The notes: generated by a model not told the origin, from the letters alone. DNA of 64,000 nt from Achromobacter xylosoxidans (GCF_001457475.1 NZ_LN831029.1:4836001-4900000), one strand, 5' to 3'. Numbered from the stretch's first letter, positions 42,596-50,133 are shown. Numbers and translations: made by a program.

Positions 42596-43303
42596 ATGGC
42601 CAACAAGCAACAAGGTTTTTTCTCCCACCAGACGCTCGAAAAGAACATCGGCTGGATGATCATCGCCAGTATCCTGGTGGTGTCGTTCGCCGGCCTGGTG
42701 CAGATCGTGCCGCTGTTTTTCCAGCACAGCACCACGCAGCCGGTGGCGGGGGTCGAACCCTACAGCCCGCTGCGCCTGATGGGGCGCGACGTCTACATCC
42801 GCGAAGGCTGTGTGGGCTGCCACTCGCAGCAGATTCGTGTATTGGCGGCCGAAGTGCAACGTTACGGCCCCTACTCGCTGGCCGCGGAGTCCATGTACGA
42901 CCATCCCTTCCTGTGGGGTTCCAAGCGCACCGGCCCGGATCTGGCGCGCGTGGGCGAACGCTACTCCGACGAGTGGCATCGCATCCACCTGCGCAACCCG
43001 CGCCTGGTGGTGCCCGAGTCCAACATGCCGGCCTATCCCTGGCTGGAAAAGACAGTGATCACCGGCCAGAACGTCGAGCAGCGCATGCGCGCGCTGCGGA
43101 CCCTGGGCGTGCCGTATACCGACGAAGAGATCGCCGCCGCGCCCAAGGCCATCGAAGGCAAGACCGAAGAGGACGCGCTGGTGGCCTATCTGCAAGGGCT
43201 GGGCGTGGGCGTGCGCAAGGCGCGGCAGGCCAAGAAGGCCGAAGAAGCCAGGAAGGCGGCGCAGCCCGCTGCCGCCGCGCAACCCGCGGCCACGGGAGGT
43301 TGA
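42596..43303 (+). CDS. ccoO: cbb3-type cytochrome c oxidase subunit II
   Basis: 235-aa monohaem cytochrome subunit with an N-terminal TM helix ([20 protein letters not shown]) and a periplasmic domain carrying one haem c site, CVGCHSQQ (near residue 75), and the conserved [20 protein letters not shown] and [10 protein letters not shown]. It passes electrons to CcoN. The C-terminal tail is Ala/Lys-rich and disordered in appearance. It starts 10 bp after ccoN, with ccoQ 2 bp after its stop. Confidence 0.96.
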   Translation: MANKQQGFFSHQTLEKNIGWMIIASILVVSFAGLVQIVPLFFQHSTTQPVAGVEPYSPLRLMGRDVYIREGCVGCHSQQIRVLAAEVQRYGPYSLAAESMYDHPFLWGSKRTGPDLARVGERYSDEWHRIHLRNPRLVVPESNMPAYPWLEKTVITGQNVEQRMRALRTLGVPYTDEEIAAAPKAIEGKTEEDALVAYLQGLGVGVRKARQAKKAEEARKAAQPAAAAQPAATGG

Positions 43304-43305
43304 TC

Positions 43306-43479
43306 ATGGCTTACTTGAGCGCAATCGTCACCGCCATCTCGATGGCAACCTTCGTCGGCATCGTCTGGTGGGCCTGCTCGCGCGGCCGCCAGGGCGCCAA
43401 CAACGAATCGGCGATGCTGCCGTTCGCGCTGCCCGATGAATTCGGGCCGGCACAACAAGACGGAGCGGATCAGCCATGA
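43306..43479 (+). CDS. ccoQ: cbb3 oxidase small subunit CcoQ
   Basis: 57-aa single-TM subunit (AYLSAIVTAISMATFVGIVW, then WACSRGRQG) that stabilises the cbb3 complex. The ATG at 43306 follows ccoO by 2 bp, with GGGAGG as ribosome site inside the ccoO end. Its TGA overlaps the ccoP ATG (ATGA at 43476-43479), so production of CcoQ and CcoP is coupled. Short length and position between ccoO and ccoP make the assignment firm. Confidence 0.93.
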   Translation: MAYLSAIVTAISMATFVGIVWWACSRGRQGANNESAMLPFALPDEFGPAQQDGADQP

Positions 43480-44429
43480 GCGATTTCGTCAGCGGCTTCT
43501 GGGGCTACTTCATCTCCATCGTCGCGGTCGGCGGCGTGGTGTTCTGCGTGACGCTGCTGTACTCGCAACGCCGCTGGCTCGGCGCCAGACCGGCCGGCGG
43601 CCAGGCGGACGACACCGGCCATGTCTGGGATGGCGACCTGACCGAACTGAACAACCCGGTGCCTGGCTGGTGGACCTGGATGTTCCTGTTGGCGTGCGCG
43701 GTCGCGCTGGGCTACCTGTTCCTGATGCCGGGCCTGGGAACATACCAAGGCCTGCTGGACTACAGCAGCGCCGACGAAGTGGCGCGGCAGCAGGCCAGGA
43801 TGGCCGAGGCCGTGCGCCCGATCTATGCGCGCTTCGAGACCATGACGGTGCCGCAGATCGCCGCGGACGCGGGCGCCCGGGAGATCGGCCAGCGCCTGTT
43901 CCTGAACACCTGCGCGCAATGCCACGGCTCCGACGCCAAGGGCGGGCCCAGCTTTCCCAACCTGGCCGACAAGGACTGGCTGTATGGCGGCTCGCCCGAC
44001 ACCATCATGCAGACCATCACTTATGGCCGCGTCGGCGTGATGCCGGCCTGGAAAGCCGCCATCGCCCCCAAGGCCGCCGGCGACATCGCGCAATACGTGC
44101 GGTCGCTGTCGGGGCTGGACGCGGATCCGGAGCGGGTATTGCGCGGCCAGCGCGGCTATCAGACCTACTGCATTGCCTGTCACGGTGTCGATGGCAAGGG
44201 CAACCAGGTCCTGGGCGCGCCGAATCTGACCGACGAAGTCTGGCTTTACGGCAGCTCGGAAGCGTCCATCGTCAAGACCATCCTGGATGGGCGCGAAAAT
44301 CACATGCCGGCGCACGGCGACATCCTGACGCCGGTGCAGATCAAGCTCCTGACGGCCTGGGTCTGGGGCCTGTCGAACAAGCCCGAGGCGCAGGCGCAGC
44401 CGGCCGCGCCCGCCGGCCCGGCCGATTAG
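43476..44429 (+). CDS. ccoP: cbb3-type cytochrome c oxidase subunit III
   Basis: 317-aa dihaem cytochrome subunit. Two N-terminal TM helices (WGYFISIVAVGGVVFCVTLL and WTWMFLLACAVALGYLFLM) with the family's DGDLTELNNPVPGWW between them, then two cytochrome c domains with CAQCHGSD (near residue 147) and CIACHGVD (near 232). It receives electrons from periplasmic cytochromes. Start overlaps ccoQ; ccoG follows after 10 bp. Confidence 0.97.
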   Translation: MSDFVSGFWGYFISIVAVGGVVFCVTLLYSQRRWLGARPAGGQADDTGHVWDGDLTELNNPVPGWWTWMFLLACAVALGYLFLMPGLGTYQGLLDYSSADEVARQQARMAEAVRPIYARFETMTVPQIAADAGAREIGQRLFLNTCAQCHGSDAKGGPSFPNLADKDWLYGGSPDTIMQTITYGRVGVMPAWKAAIAPKAAGDIAQYVRSLSGLDADPERVLRGQRGYQTYCIACHGVDGKGNQVLGAPNLTDEVWLYGSSEASIVKTILDGRENHMPAHGDILTPVQIKLLTAWVWGLSNKPEAQAQPAAPAGPAD

Positions 44430-44439
44430 GCATTGCCCC

Positions 44440-45930
44440 ATGGATGATGGGTCAACCGCAAGCGTCAGCAGTCCGCCTGGCGGCGATCCGCCACCCTGGC
44501 GGCCGCACGTGCGGCCGCCCCGGCCCGGCCAGGAGACGCTGGAGCAGACCCTGGCCGGCGTGCGCAGCAAGATCTATCCGCGCTCGGTCAGCGGCATCTT
44601 CGCCCGCTGGCGCATCGCCTTCGTCTTTCTCACGCAGCTGATCTTCTACGGCCTGCCCTGGCTGCAATGGAACGGCCGCCAGGCCGTGCTGTTCGACCTG
44701 GGCGCGCGCAAGTTCTACCTGTTCGGCCTGGTGCTGTGGCCCCAGGACGTGGTCTACCTGGCGGTGCTGCTGGTGATCTCGGCGCTGGCGCTGTTCCTGT
44801 TCACCGCGGTGGCCGGCCGGTTGTTCTGCGGCTACGCCTGTCCGCAGACGGTCTACACCGAGATCTTCATGTGGATCGAGCGCAAGGTCGAAGGCGACCG
44901 CGTCGCCCGCATCCGCCTGGACGAGTCGCCCTGGACCTGGCGCAAGGCGCGCCTGAAGGTCACCAAGCACTTCCTGTGGATCGCGTTGGCCTGGTGGACC
45001 GGCTCGACCTTCATCGGCTACTTCGCGCCGATCCGCGAACTGGGCCACGAGTTGTTCGCGCTGCAGCTTGGGCCGTGGCAATGGTTCTGGATGCTGTTCT
45101 ACGGCTTCGCCACCTGGGGCAATGCCGGCTTCATGCGCGAGTCGGTCTGCAAGTACATGTGCCCGTACGCGCGCTTCCAGAGCGTGATGGTCGACCCCGA
45201 CACCTTCGTGGTGACCTACGACAAGCGCCGCGGCGACCCGCGCGGCGGCCGTTCGCGCAAGGTCGACCACAAGGCCGCGGGGCTGGGCGACTGCGTCGAT
45301 TGCAGCCTGTGCGTGCAGGTGTGCCCGACCGGCATCGACATCCGCGACGGGCTGCAATACATGTGCATCGGCTGCGGCGCCTGTATCGACGCCTGCGAGC
45401 AGGTGATGGACAAGATGCAGTACCCGTCCGGGCTGATCCGCTACACCTCGGAGCGGGCGATGCTGGAAGGGCTGTCGACCCAGAGCGCGCGCTCGCACCT
45501 GCTGCGCCCGCGCGTGCTGATCTACGGCACGCTGATCCTGGGGCTGGCGGTGGCGTTCGTGGTGTCGCTGACGTTGCGCAACCCGCTGCGGGTGGACGTG
45601 ATCCGCGATCGCGGCGTGCTGGGGCGCGAGGTGGCCGGCGGCATGATCGAGAACGTGTATCGGCTGCAGATCATCAACACCTCGGATTCGCCGCTGCGCT
45701 TGCGGCTGTCGGCCGATGGCATGCCCGGCCTGGCGGTGCGCGCCGGGCAGGGCGAGTCGGACGTGGTGGAAGTCGAGGCGGCGGCCAACAAGCTGGTGCC
45801 GATGGTGATCCGCGCGCCGGCCGACGCCGAGCCGGGCGCGCACCCGATCACGCTGCGGGCCCGCGCCCACGATCAAGAGAACCGGCCGGTCGAAACCGAC
45901 GAAGCCGCGAGTTTTTATGTCCCCGAGTGA
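44440..45930 (+). CDS. ccoG: cbb3 oxidase accessory protein CcoG (FixG/RdxA)
   Basis: 496-aa membrane iron-sulfur protein. Several TM helices surround CGYACPQTVYTEIFMWIERK, then come the polyferredoxin motifs CVDCSLCVQVCPTGIDIRDG and CIGCGACIDACEQVMDKMQ for two 4Fe-4S clusters, one more TM near residue 365, and a C-terminal Ig-like periplasmic domain (NTSDSPLRLRLSADGMPGL). CcoG is a cupric reductase that makes Cu(I) for the CcoN assembly route. That role is of special interest here because the CcoI pump in the same cluster has lost its ATPase domains. Confidence 0.95.
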   Translation: MDDGSTASVSSPPGGDPPPWRPHVRPPRPGQETLEQTLAGVRSKIYPRSVSGIFARWRIAFVFLTQLIFYGLPWLQWNGRQAVLFDLGARKFYLFGLVLWPQDVVYLAVLLVISALALFLFTAVAGRLFCGYACPQTVYTEIFMWIERKVEGDRVARIRLDESPWTWRKARLKVTKHFLWIALAWWTGSTFIGYFAPIRELGHELFALQLGPWQWFWMLFYGFATWGNAGFMRESVCKYMCPYARFQSVMVDPDTFVVTYDKRRGDPRGGRSRKVDHKAAGLGDCVDCSLCVQVCPTGIDIRDGLQYMCIGCGACIDACEQVMDKMQYPSGLIRYTSERAMLEGLSTQSARSHLLRPRVLIYGTLILGLAVAFVVSLTLRNPLRVDVIRDRGVLGREVAGGMIENVYRLQIINTSDSPLRLRLSADGMPGLAVRAGQGESDVVEVEAAANKLVPMVIRAPADAEPGAHPITLRARAHDQENRPVETDEAASFYVPE

Positions 45931-45952
45931 TTCCGAACCAAGGATGCCGACG

Positions 45953-46186
45953 ATGAATACCGCCCCTGTTGCCGTGCCACCGATGGCCAAGCCCTGGTAC
46001 CGCGAACCCTGGCCGTGGTTCCTGATGGCCGGGCCGTTCCTGGCGGTGGTCGGTTGCGCCATCACGATCTACCTGGCCTTTACGTACTTCGGCAACCAGC
46101 CGATCCAGGAAGGCGTGGTCACGCGCGGGCTGGTGATCGAGCAGGTCGATGCGGCATCCTCGCCGCCGGCGCAGGACAGTTTGTAG
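45953..46186 (+). CDS. ccoH: short FixH/CcoH-like membrane protein
   Basis: 77-aa protein resembling the N-terminal part of FixH/CcoH: PWYREPWPWFLMAGPFLAVV, one TM helix to about residue 45, then QPIQEGVVTRGLVIEQVDAA. Full FixH proteins have about 150-170 residues with a further periplasmic domain, so this is either a shortened form or truncated. The ATG at 45953 has AAGGA nine bases upstream; an ATG at 45917 inside ccoG would add 12 residues. CcoH helps cbb3 assembly or stability. It is the last gene before the tRNA-Ser island. Confidence 0.75.
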   Translation: MNTAPVAVPPMAKPWYREPWPWFLMAGPFLAVVGCAITIYLAFTYFGNQPIQEGVVTRGLVIEQVDAASSPPAQDSL

Positions 46187-46261
46187 TTCTTCGGGCCGGG
46201 GCCGTGCCAGCGCCTTGGGGTGCGGAGGTATCTGCGAAGATGCCTAAGAACAGGAACGCCA

Positions 46262-46342
46262 AAGAAAAAACCCGCGGAACTTGCGTTCTGCGGGTTTCTT
46301 ACCAGCCTGGCAGGCCAGGCTGGAAATCTGGTGGAGATGGTG
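46262..46342. repeat. left 81-bp direct repeat (att-like end of island)
   Basis: Matches 49886-49966 at 79 of 81 positions. It contains the imperfect hairpin AAACCCGCGGAAC / GTTCTGCGGGTTT (46268-46297), a second inverted repeat CCAGCCTGGCAGGCCAGGCTGG (arms around 46301-46322), and then the 14 bases corresponding to the 3' end of tRNA-Ser including CCA, with one change. The duplication of a tRNA 3' end at both edges of a low-G+C segment is the mark of integrase-mediated insertion. The hairpin also serves as a terminator for the cco operon. Confidence 0.85.
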
Positions 46343-46404
46343 TCATTACAACAATCATCACAACCCATTGAAAAAACACAACAATAAATCAAATTGGAAT
46401 ATAA

Positions 46405-46423
46405 ATACCCGAAAAAATACCCG
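46405..46423. repeat. ATACCCG direct repeats, possible integrase arm sites
   Basis: Two copies of ATACCCG (46405-46411 and 46417-46423), 12 bp apart in A-rich sequence 63-81 bp inside the left att-like repeat. Short direct repeats beside an att core are typical of tyrosine-integrase arm-binding sites, but no integrase gene remains to test this. Confidence 0.35.
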
Positions 46424-46616
46424 TAAATACAGTGTTAGCTGCGAGCAGGCGATGCCCTGACAAAGCCTTAATTACGCCCGAACGCGCCTCCTAGAGATCA
46501 AGGCCTCTATGCGCGGGCGATCACCTGGCATACAAGCCGTACAATATGTATCAATTTCTTGTAATTTTAGGTTCCTAAGCCGCCCCCTTGCGCTGTTGGA
46601 CCGCGCACGGGGCCAT

Positions 46617-48446
46617 ATGAATCAGCCATCGAGGCCAGGAAACGTGGAGAACGGATCAAGCATGATCGAAGCACTCATTGCAGGGGGAGTCGCAAATAAG
46701 ACGATTGACGCGATTTGCGCAAAACTGGCGTCATATGGGGCCAAAAAGTACAGACAATACCAAGCGGCAAAGGTAGTCCCTGACCTGTTCGAACGTATCC
46801 AGCAGCTGGACACGGTACAGACGCTTTTTCACGATACCCCCGTGTCGTTGTCCTCGTTCTACTATCCTTCCTCGATCCTCCACAGTGCAACGACTGAGGT
46901 CAACCGCCTACGCACTGCAGCCGACGTCGCATCGCTCAAGAACGCGGTTATCACAGGCACAATGGGACAGGGCAAATCCATGCTGATGCGGTGGATTTGT
47001 TTGTTGGAAGCCAAAGAGGGAAAAAAAATTCCTGTGTTCATCGAACTTCGAAAGATCGATGAGAGCACCACCATTCTGGACCTACTTGTGCAGGCGCTTT
47101 GCTTGCTGGGCTTCAGAGATATCGACCTCCCCACAGTGAGGTACATGTTGGAAGAGGGCTTTCTTAGCATATATGCGGACGGATTCGATGAAGTAAGGCG
47201 AGAGTTTGCCCTCCGGACTCAGGGAGAACTTCATAGCCTTACAGTGGAGTATCGAGCCACGCGTTGGGTGATTTCGACTCGACGCGGTAGCCTGTCAAAT
47301 CATCTTCATGCCATCCCAAGGTTCTCCATATATGAACTGATGCCGCTTGGCGAGGCGGATCTAAAGCCCTTCCTGGAACGAGTTTTAGGGGATGCAGAAC
47401 AGCGAGAAAGCCTGCTTTCTCAGTTGGCACACACGACCACTAGTATCAAGGGTTTGCTAACCACGCCATTGATGGTAACGCTGCTTGCGGTTCTTTTTAA
47501 ACGGAGCAACGGAATTCCCGCCAGCATTCACGACTTCTACCTGCAACTTTTTCAAGTCGCAGCCTGGCACCACGACGCATTGAAGCCCTCCTATGTAAGG
47601 GAGAGGGCGACCTCATTAAGCACGAGTGAGCTTCAAGACGTCTTCGAGACTTTTACCTTCCTATCCAAGGACCATGGGGTGTCCCTGAGCGACACGCAGT
47701 TCAATTCCTGTGCCAGAAAAAGTGCGACGCTCACAAAAAAAGAGTTCGGGCCGGATGGGCTCCGCACCGAACTGACAGAGGGCGTGTGCTTAATGAGCAG
47801 GGACGGTCTAAAGACCGCGTTTGTCCATCGGGGGATACAGGAATTTTTCGCAGCATCTTTTATACGGTCTCAGACTGATGGAGAGGTTGTCGCAAAAATA
47901 TACGCACAGATGCGCGGCAATAAGCTCTCGCAATGGATCCAGGAGCTTTCATTTCTCCAGCACATTGACCAAATCCGATACCTAAAGTACTTGTTTCTGC
48001 CGGGGGCCGACGAGTCACTCATGTTCATCGACTACGCGCAGGAAAGTCGTACTAAGGTCAGCAAGGCCAACGTAGTACGCGCGCTTAAGGATATTTTTCA
48101 TGGCGTATATATCGCCGATTCGCGCAATGCTGAGAAATTCCGCTGGATATTCGTGTTGAACTCGGATTGCCCTTACTACAACCTCACTTCCGATCATCTG
48201 TTTGCAAGCCCGGACGATCCGATGATTGCCCTGTCTCAAGACGCTAGAGAACGCGTATTCGTTGACGGGGACGGCGGCCGTCTGATGTCAATAACATCTT
48301 TCATTCGGGCACAGCCCTCCTTTTTTTCTGACTACCTACGCAGATTTCGGCAGCGAGCCAACTCACTTTACAAGGCTCGGGCTGAAAGTACCCGCGAAAT
48401 CGAAGCCCGGAAAAATGACTTGAGTTCCATTCTCTTCGGCAATTGA
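46617..48446 (+). CDS. NACHT-domain STAND ATPase, probable anti-phage protein
   Basis: 609 aa from the ATG at 46617; other starts are 46509 (645 aa) and 46662 (594 aa, MIEALIAGG, with GGAGA 11 bases upstream). After a short helical N-terminus comes a NACHT module: Walker A GTMGQGKS (residues 114-121), Walker B YADGFDEV (Asp188 to Glu191), sensor RWVISTRRG, PLGEADLKPFLERVL, and the winged-helix end TAFVHRGIQEFFAASFI near 400. The last roughly 190 residues lack obvious repeats. Bacterial NACHT proteins of this compact kind act in phage defence. The gene is near 50% G+C in a 68% window, so it was acquired. It sits left of the cos-like site, the slot used for defence genes in P2 phages. No separate effector gene is seen. 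Confidence 0.85.
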   Translation: MNQPSRPGNVENGSSMIEALIAGGVANKTIDAICAKLASYGAKKYRQYQAAKVVPDLFERIQQLDTVQTLFHDTPVSLSSFYYPSSILHSATTEVNRLRTAADVASLKNAVITGTMGQGKSMLMRWICLLEAKEGKKIPVFIELRKIDESTTILDLLVQALCLLGFRDIDLPTVRYMLEEGFLSIYADGFDEVRREFALRTQGELHSLTVEYRATRWVISTRRGSLSNHLHAIPRFSIYELMPLGEADLKPFLERVLGDAEQRESLLSQLAHTTTSIKGLLTTPLMVTLLAVLFKRSNGIPASIHDFYLQLFQVAAWHHDALKPSYVRERATSLSTSELQDVFETFTFLSKDHGVSLSDTQFNSCARKSATLTKKEFGPDGLRTELTEGVCLMSRDGLKTAFVHRGIQEFFAASFIRSQTDGEVVAKIYAQMRGNKLSQWIQELSFLQHIDQIRYLKYLFLPGADESLMFIDYAQESRTKVSKANVVRALKDIFHGVYIADSRNAEKFRWIFVLNSDCPYYNLTSDHLFASPDDPMIALSQDARERVFVDGDGGRLMSITSFIRAQPSFFSDYLRRFRQRANSLYKARAESTREIEARKNDLSSILFGN

Positions 48447-48601
48447 CCGCTGATGTCTATCTGGGTTCGCATTCTCCATGCGTCTGTGCTGCGTCGTAAT
48501 GCGTCGCCTGGCGAGGCCCCAAATCAGCCCACAGAGGCGCTTAAAGCCTGGTGGCAGAGGGTGACGCAGGGGTGAGTCTTTTCTTGCCGATTTAGCGGGC
48601 A

Positions 48602-48645
48602 GGCGTGGAGGGGGGAAGACTGCGCGCCAGAGGTGGTGACGGGTC
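48602..48645. other. P2-type cos-like site
   Basis: The 19-mer GGCGTGGAGGGGGGAAGAC (48602-48620), followed by TGCGCGCC and AGAGGTGGTGACG, resembles the P2 phage cohesive-end sequence as I remember it (GGCGAGGCGGGGAAAGCAC followed by TGCGCGCTGACGGTGGTG). About 13 of the 19 overhang bases agree and the right flank agrees better. Position supports it: in P2 the portal gene Q points toward cos and ends near it, as the portal fragment does here. The comparison is from memory. Confidence 0.5.
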
Positions 48646-48651
48646 GGATTA

Positions 48652-48667
48652 CTGTATATTTATACAG
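48652..48667. promoter_or_regulatory. LexA-type SOS box
   Basis: CTGTATATTTATACAG differs at one base from the E. coli LexA consensus CTGTATATATATACAG and keeps the essential CTG-N10-CAG symmetry. It lies 18 bp upstream of the ATG at 48686. A phage gene under SOS control fits prophage biology. LexA of betaproteobacteria uses the same type of box as far as I know. Confidence 0.7.
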
Positions 48668-48685
48668 TACTTTGAGGTGCCCATC

Positions 48686-48973
48686 ATGACCCTGCTCGAC
48701 CGTCCCCCACCTACGCCCATGCCTGCGACGCGCATACGCGAGCTGTACGCCCGCAACCCCACCACCGAGACCTGCGCCATGGCCTGGGAAATCTGGCGCC
48801 TGCAGCGCGTTCTGATCGCTTTGGAAGCCGGCATGCGAAACGCGGCAAGCCTGCGCCATCGCCAGGATGTGATTGACCAAGTCACCGGCCTGCTGGAATA
48901 CATCCAGGGCGAACCCTGTCTGACCGAGCCGCTGGCAGTCAAACAGGGGCGCAAGCGCGGCGAGCGTCGGTAA
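48686..48973 (+). CDS. small phage-type hypothetical protein under a LexA-like box
   Basis: 95 aa, no family recognised. It is mostly helical (TETCAMAWEIWRLQRVLIAL, then EAGMRNAASLRHRQDVIDQV) with a basic C-terminal tail (VKQGRKRGERR). The ATG at 48686 has TTGAGG eight bases upstream; a longer open frame would start inside the cos-like site and read through the LexA box, so it is less likely. The gene points toward the convergent portal fragment and shares the terminator at 49009-49033 with it. With its SOS box it could be an induction or anti-repressor-type product, but that is only suggested by the regulation. Confidence 0.6.
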   Translation: MTLLDRPPPTPMPATRIRELYARNPTTETCAMAWEIWRLQRVLIALEAGMRNAASLRHRQDVIDQVTGLLEYIQGEPCLTEPLAVKQGRKRGERR

Positions 48974-49008
48974 GGGCCAGGCCTGCAGACCACCGCGCGA
49001 CGCGGGCG

Positions 49009-49033
49009 AAAAAAAAACCCCGCTGATGCGGGG
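49009..49033 (-). terminator. rho-independent terminator of the portal gene
   Basis: Read leftward: CCCCGC stem (49028-49033 with 49018-49023), four-base loop, then a run of nine T. A strong terminator 24 bp after the portal stop codon, in the place expected at the end of the P2 PQ operon. Confidence 0.85.
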
Positions 49034-49056
49034 CTTATGTCTGTGGCTCGGGCGCG

Positions 49057-49740
49057 CTACTCGTCGCCTTCTCCTGGGATCGTGTAAGGCTTGAAACGCA
49101 CAACCTCATCGCCCAGCCAGTCATTGATTTCCAGGAACTTGGCCTGCAGCGGCTCCAGCTCGTTACGCGCGAACACCTTCGCCGCCGATATCGGCGTGCC
49201 GAAGCCGCCCGAGTTCGTCGGCACCAGGCCCATGAGCTGCGGCGGCACCCGGTGCGCGGCGAGTACGTCATCGCGCGACACGTTCTTGATGTTGAAAAAG
49301 TCATCGCGCGCGGCCACCTCGCTAACCGGGATGATCTGCATGCCGTCTTTCTTGCCGCCGGGCGCATAGACAAAGAGGTTGCGGAAGTTGCCCGGCCCCT
49401 TCGAGTTCTTCATCGCCTCACGGATGTCATCGACATAGCCACCGTCCGGCAGCGAGTCTGTCACGTACATGATGAATCCCGCATGACTGCCGTTGTGGTA
49501 GTACTTGCGCCGGAACAACGTCGCCGACTCGTTCAACCATGCAGCATTGAGCGCGGCCAGGTACTCGGGCAGGCCATAGATTTCCTGGTTGATGTCCGGC
49601 TGCATCAGCTGGCACACCGTGCCGGCGCGGAATTCATGCTCCTGACCGGAGCTGGGCAGAAAGAAGAAGCGGCCAGGCTCTACGCCGCGCCGCGTGTACT
49701 TCGCAAGCGCGTGCTTCATCATGATCAGCTTGCCCGTCAT
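49057..49740 (-). pseudogene. P2-family phage portal protein (gpQ), 5'-truncated
   Basis: 227 codons from the ATG at 49738-49740 match the C-terminal two thirds of the P2 portal protein: ALAKYTRRGVEPGRFFFLPS, PDINQEIYGLPEYLAALNAA, LNESATLFRRKYYHNGSHAG, NSKGPGNFRNLFVYAPGGKK, NIKNVSRDDVLAAHRVPPQL, then GDEVVRFKPYTI. Homology continues upstream of that ATG through FGNTYAERLDS to a stop at 49795-49797, so about 110 N-terminal residues have been lost at a deletion junction. The portal is the ring through which DNA enters the head; this copy cannot work. Its G+C is like the host, unlike the NACHT gene. It proves the island is phage-derived. Confidence 0.9.
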
Positions 49741-49885
49741 GCTGTCCAGCCGCTCCGCGTAGGTGTTGCCGAAGCCATGAGCGACTGCGCCAAGTCAGTA
49801 GCACCGACATCGAACTCCAAGCGTTTGTTGCGGGTGTCATCGATAAAGCCGCACCACATATGGCGAGTAGATCTAGCGCGAGCCC
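49741..49885 (-). other. deletion-junction fragment of unrecognised phage coding sequence
   Basis: Upstream of the portal fragment, another minus-strand frame reads RHMWCGFIDDTRNKRLEF and then DVGATDLAQSLMASATP before breaking off. It looks like coding sequence but I do not recognise the family. It lies between the broken portal gene and the right att-like repeat and was probably joined to it by the deletion that removed the rest of the prophage. Confidence 0.35.
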
Positions 49886-49966
49886 AAGAAAAAACCCGCA
49901 GAACTTGCGTTCTGCGGGTTTCTTACCAGCCTGGCAGGCCAGGCTGGAAATCTGGCGGAGATGGTG
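49886..49966. repeat. right 81-bp direct repeat (att site at tRNA-Ser 3' end)
   Basis: Partner of 46262-46342 with two mismatches. Its last 14 bases (49953-49966) are the 3' end of tRNA-Ser on the minus strand, and it holds a perfect hairpin AAACCCGCAGAAC / GTTCTGCGGGTTT (49892-49921), which with its T-run is the tRNA-Ser terminator. The perfect hairpin here, against one mismatch in the left copy, suggests this side is under selection as the working gene end. Confidence 0.88.
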
Positions 49967-50045
49967 GGATTCGAACCCACGATGCAGTTTTTAGCCACAT
50001 ACTCCCTTAGCAGGGGAGCCCCTTCAGCCTCTCGGGCACATCTCC
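49953..50045 (-). tRNA. tRNA-Ser(GCU)
   Basis: 93-nt class II tRNA including encoded CCA. On the minus strand: acceptor GGAGATG / CATCTCC, anticodon stem-loop CTCCC-CTGCTAA-GGGAG with anticodon GCT, a long variable arm (TATGTGGCTAAAAACTGCATC) and T-arm GTGGGTTCGAATCCCAC. It reads AGU and AGC. Its 3' end is the integration site of the island on its left. lysC lies 88 bp upstream on the same strand. Confidence 0.97.
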
Positions 50046-50133
50046 GAAGAGAACGAGATTCTAGCACGACTTTTTACACCGTTGCCTGCAACAGGGCCGC
50101 GGGCGGGAAAAAAACGTGTCGCGTCCGTTCCGT

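Noticed and set aside
49634..49840. Small gene overlapping the portal start (68 codons, minus strand).
   Set aside because: Most of it runs out of frame through the portal sequence; only the part beyond 49795 may be phage coding sequence and is listed as a junction fragment.
46262..49966. Integrase or transposase gene in the tRNA-Ser island.
   Set aside because: All frames on both strands were read; none carries the tyrosine-recombinase R-H-R-Y pattern or a transposase motif. The island is treated as a non-autonomous remnant.
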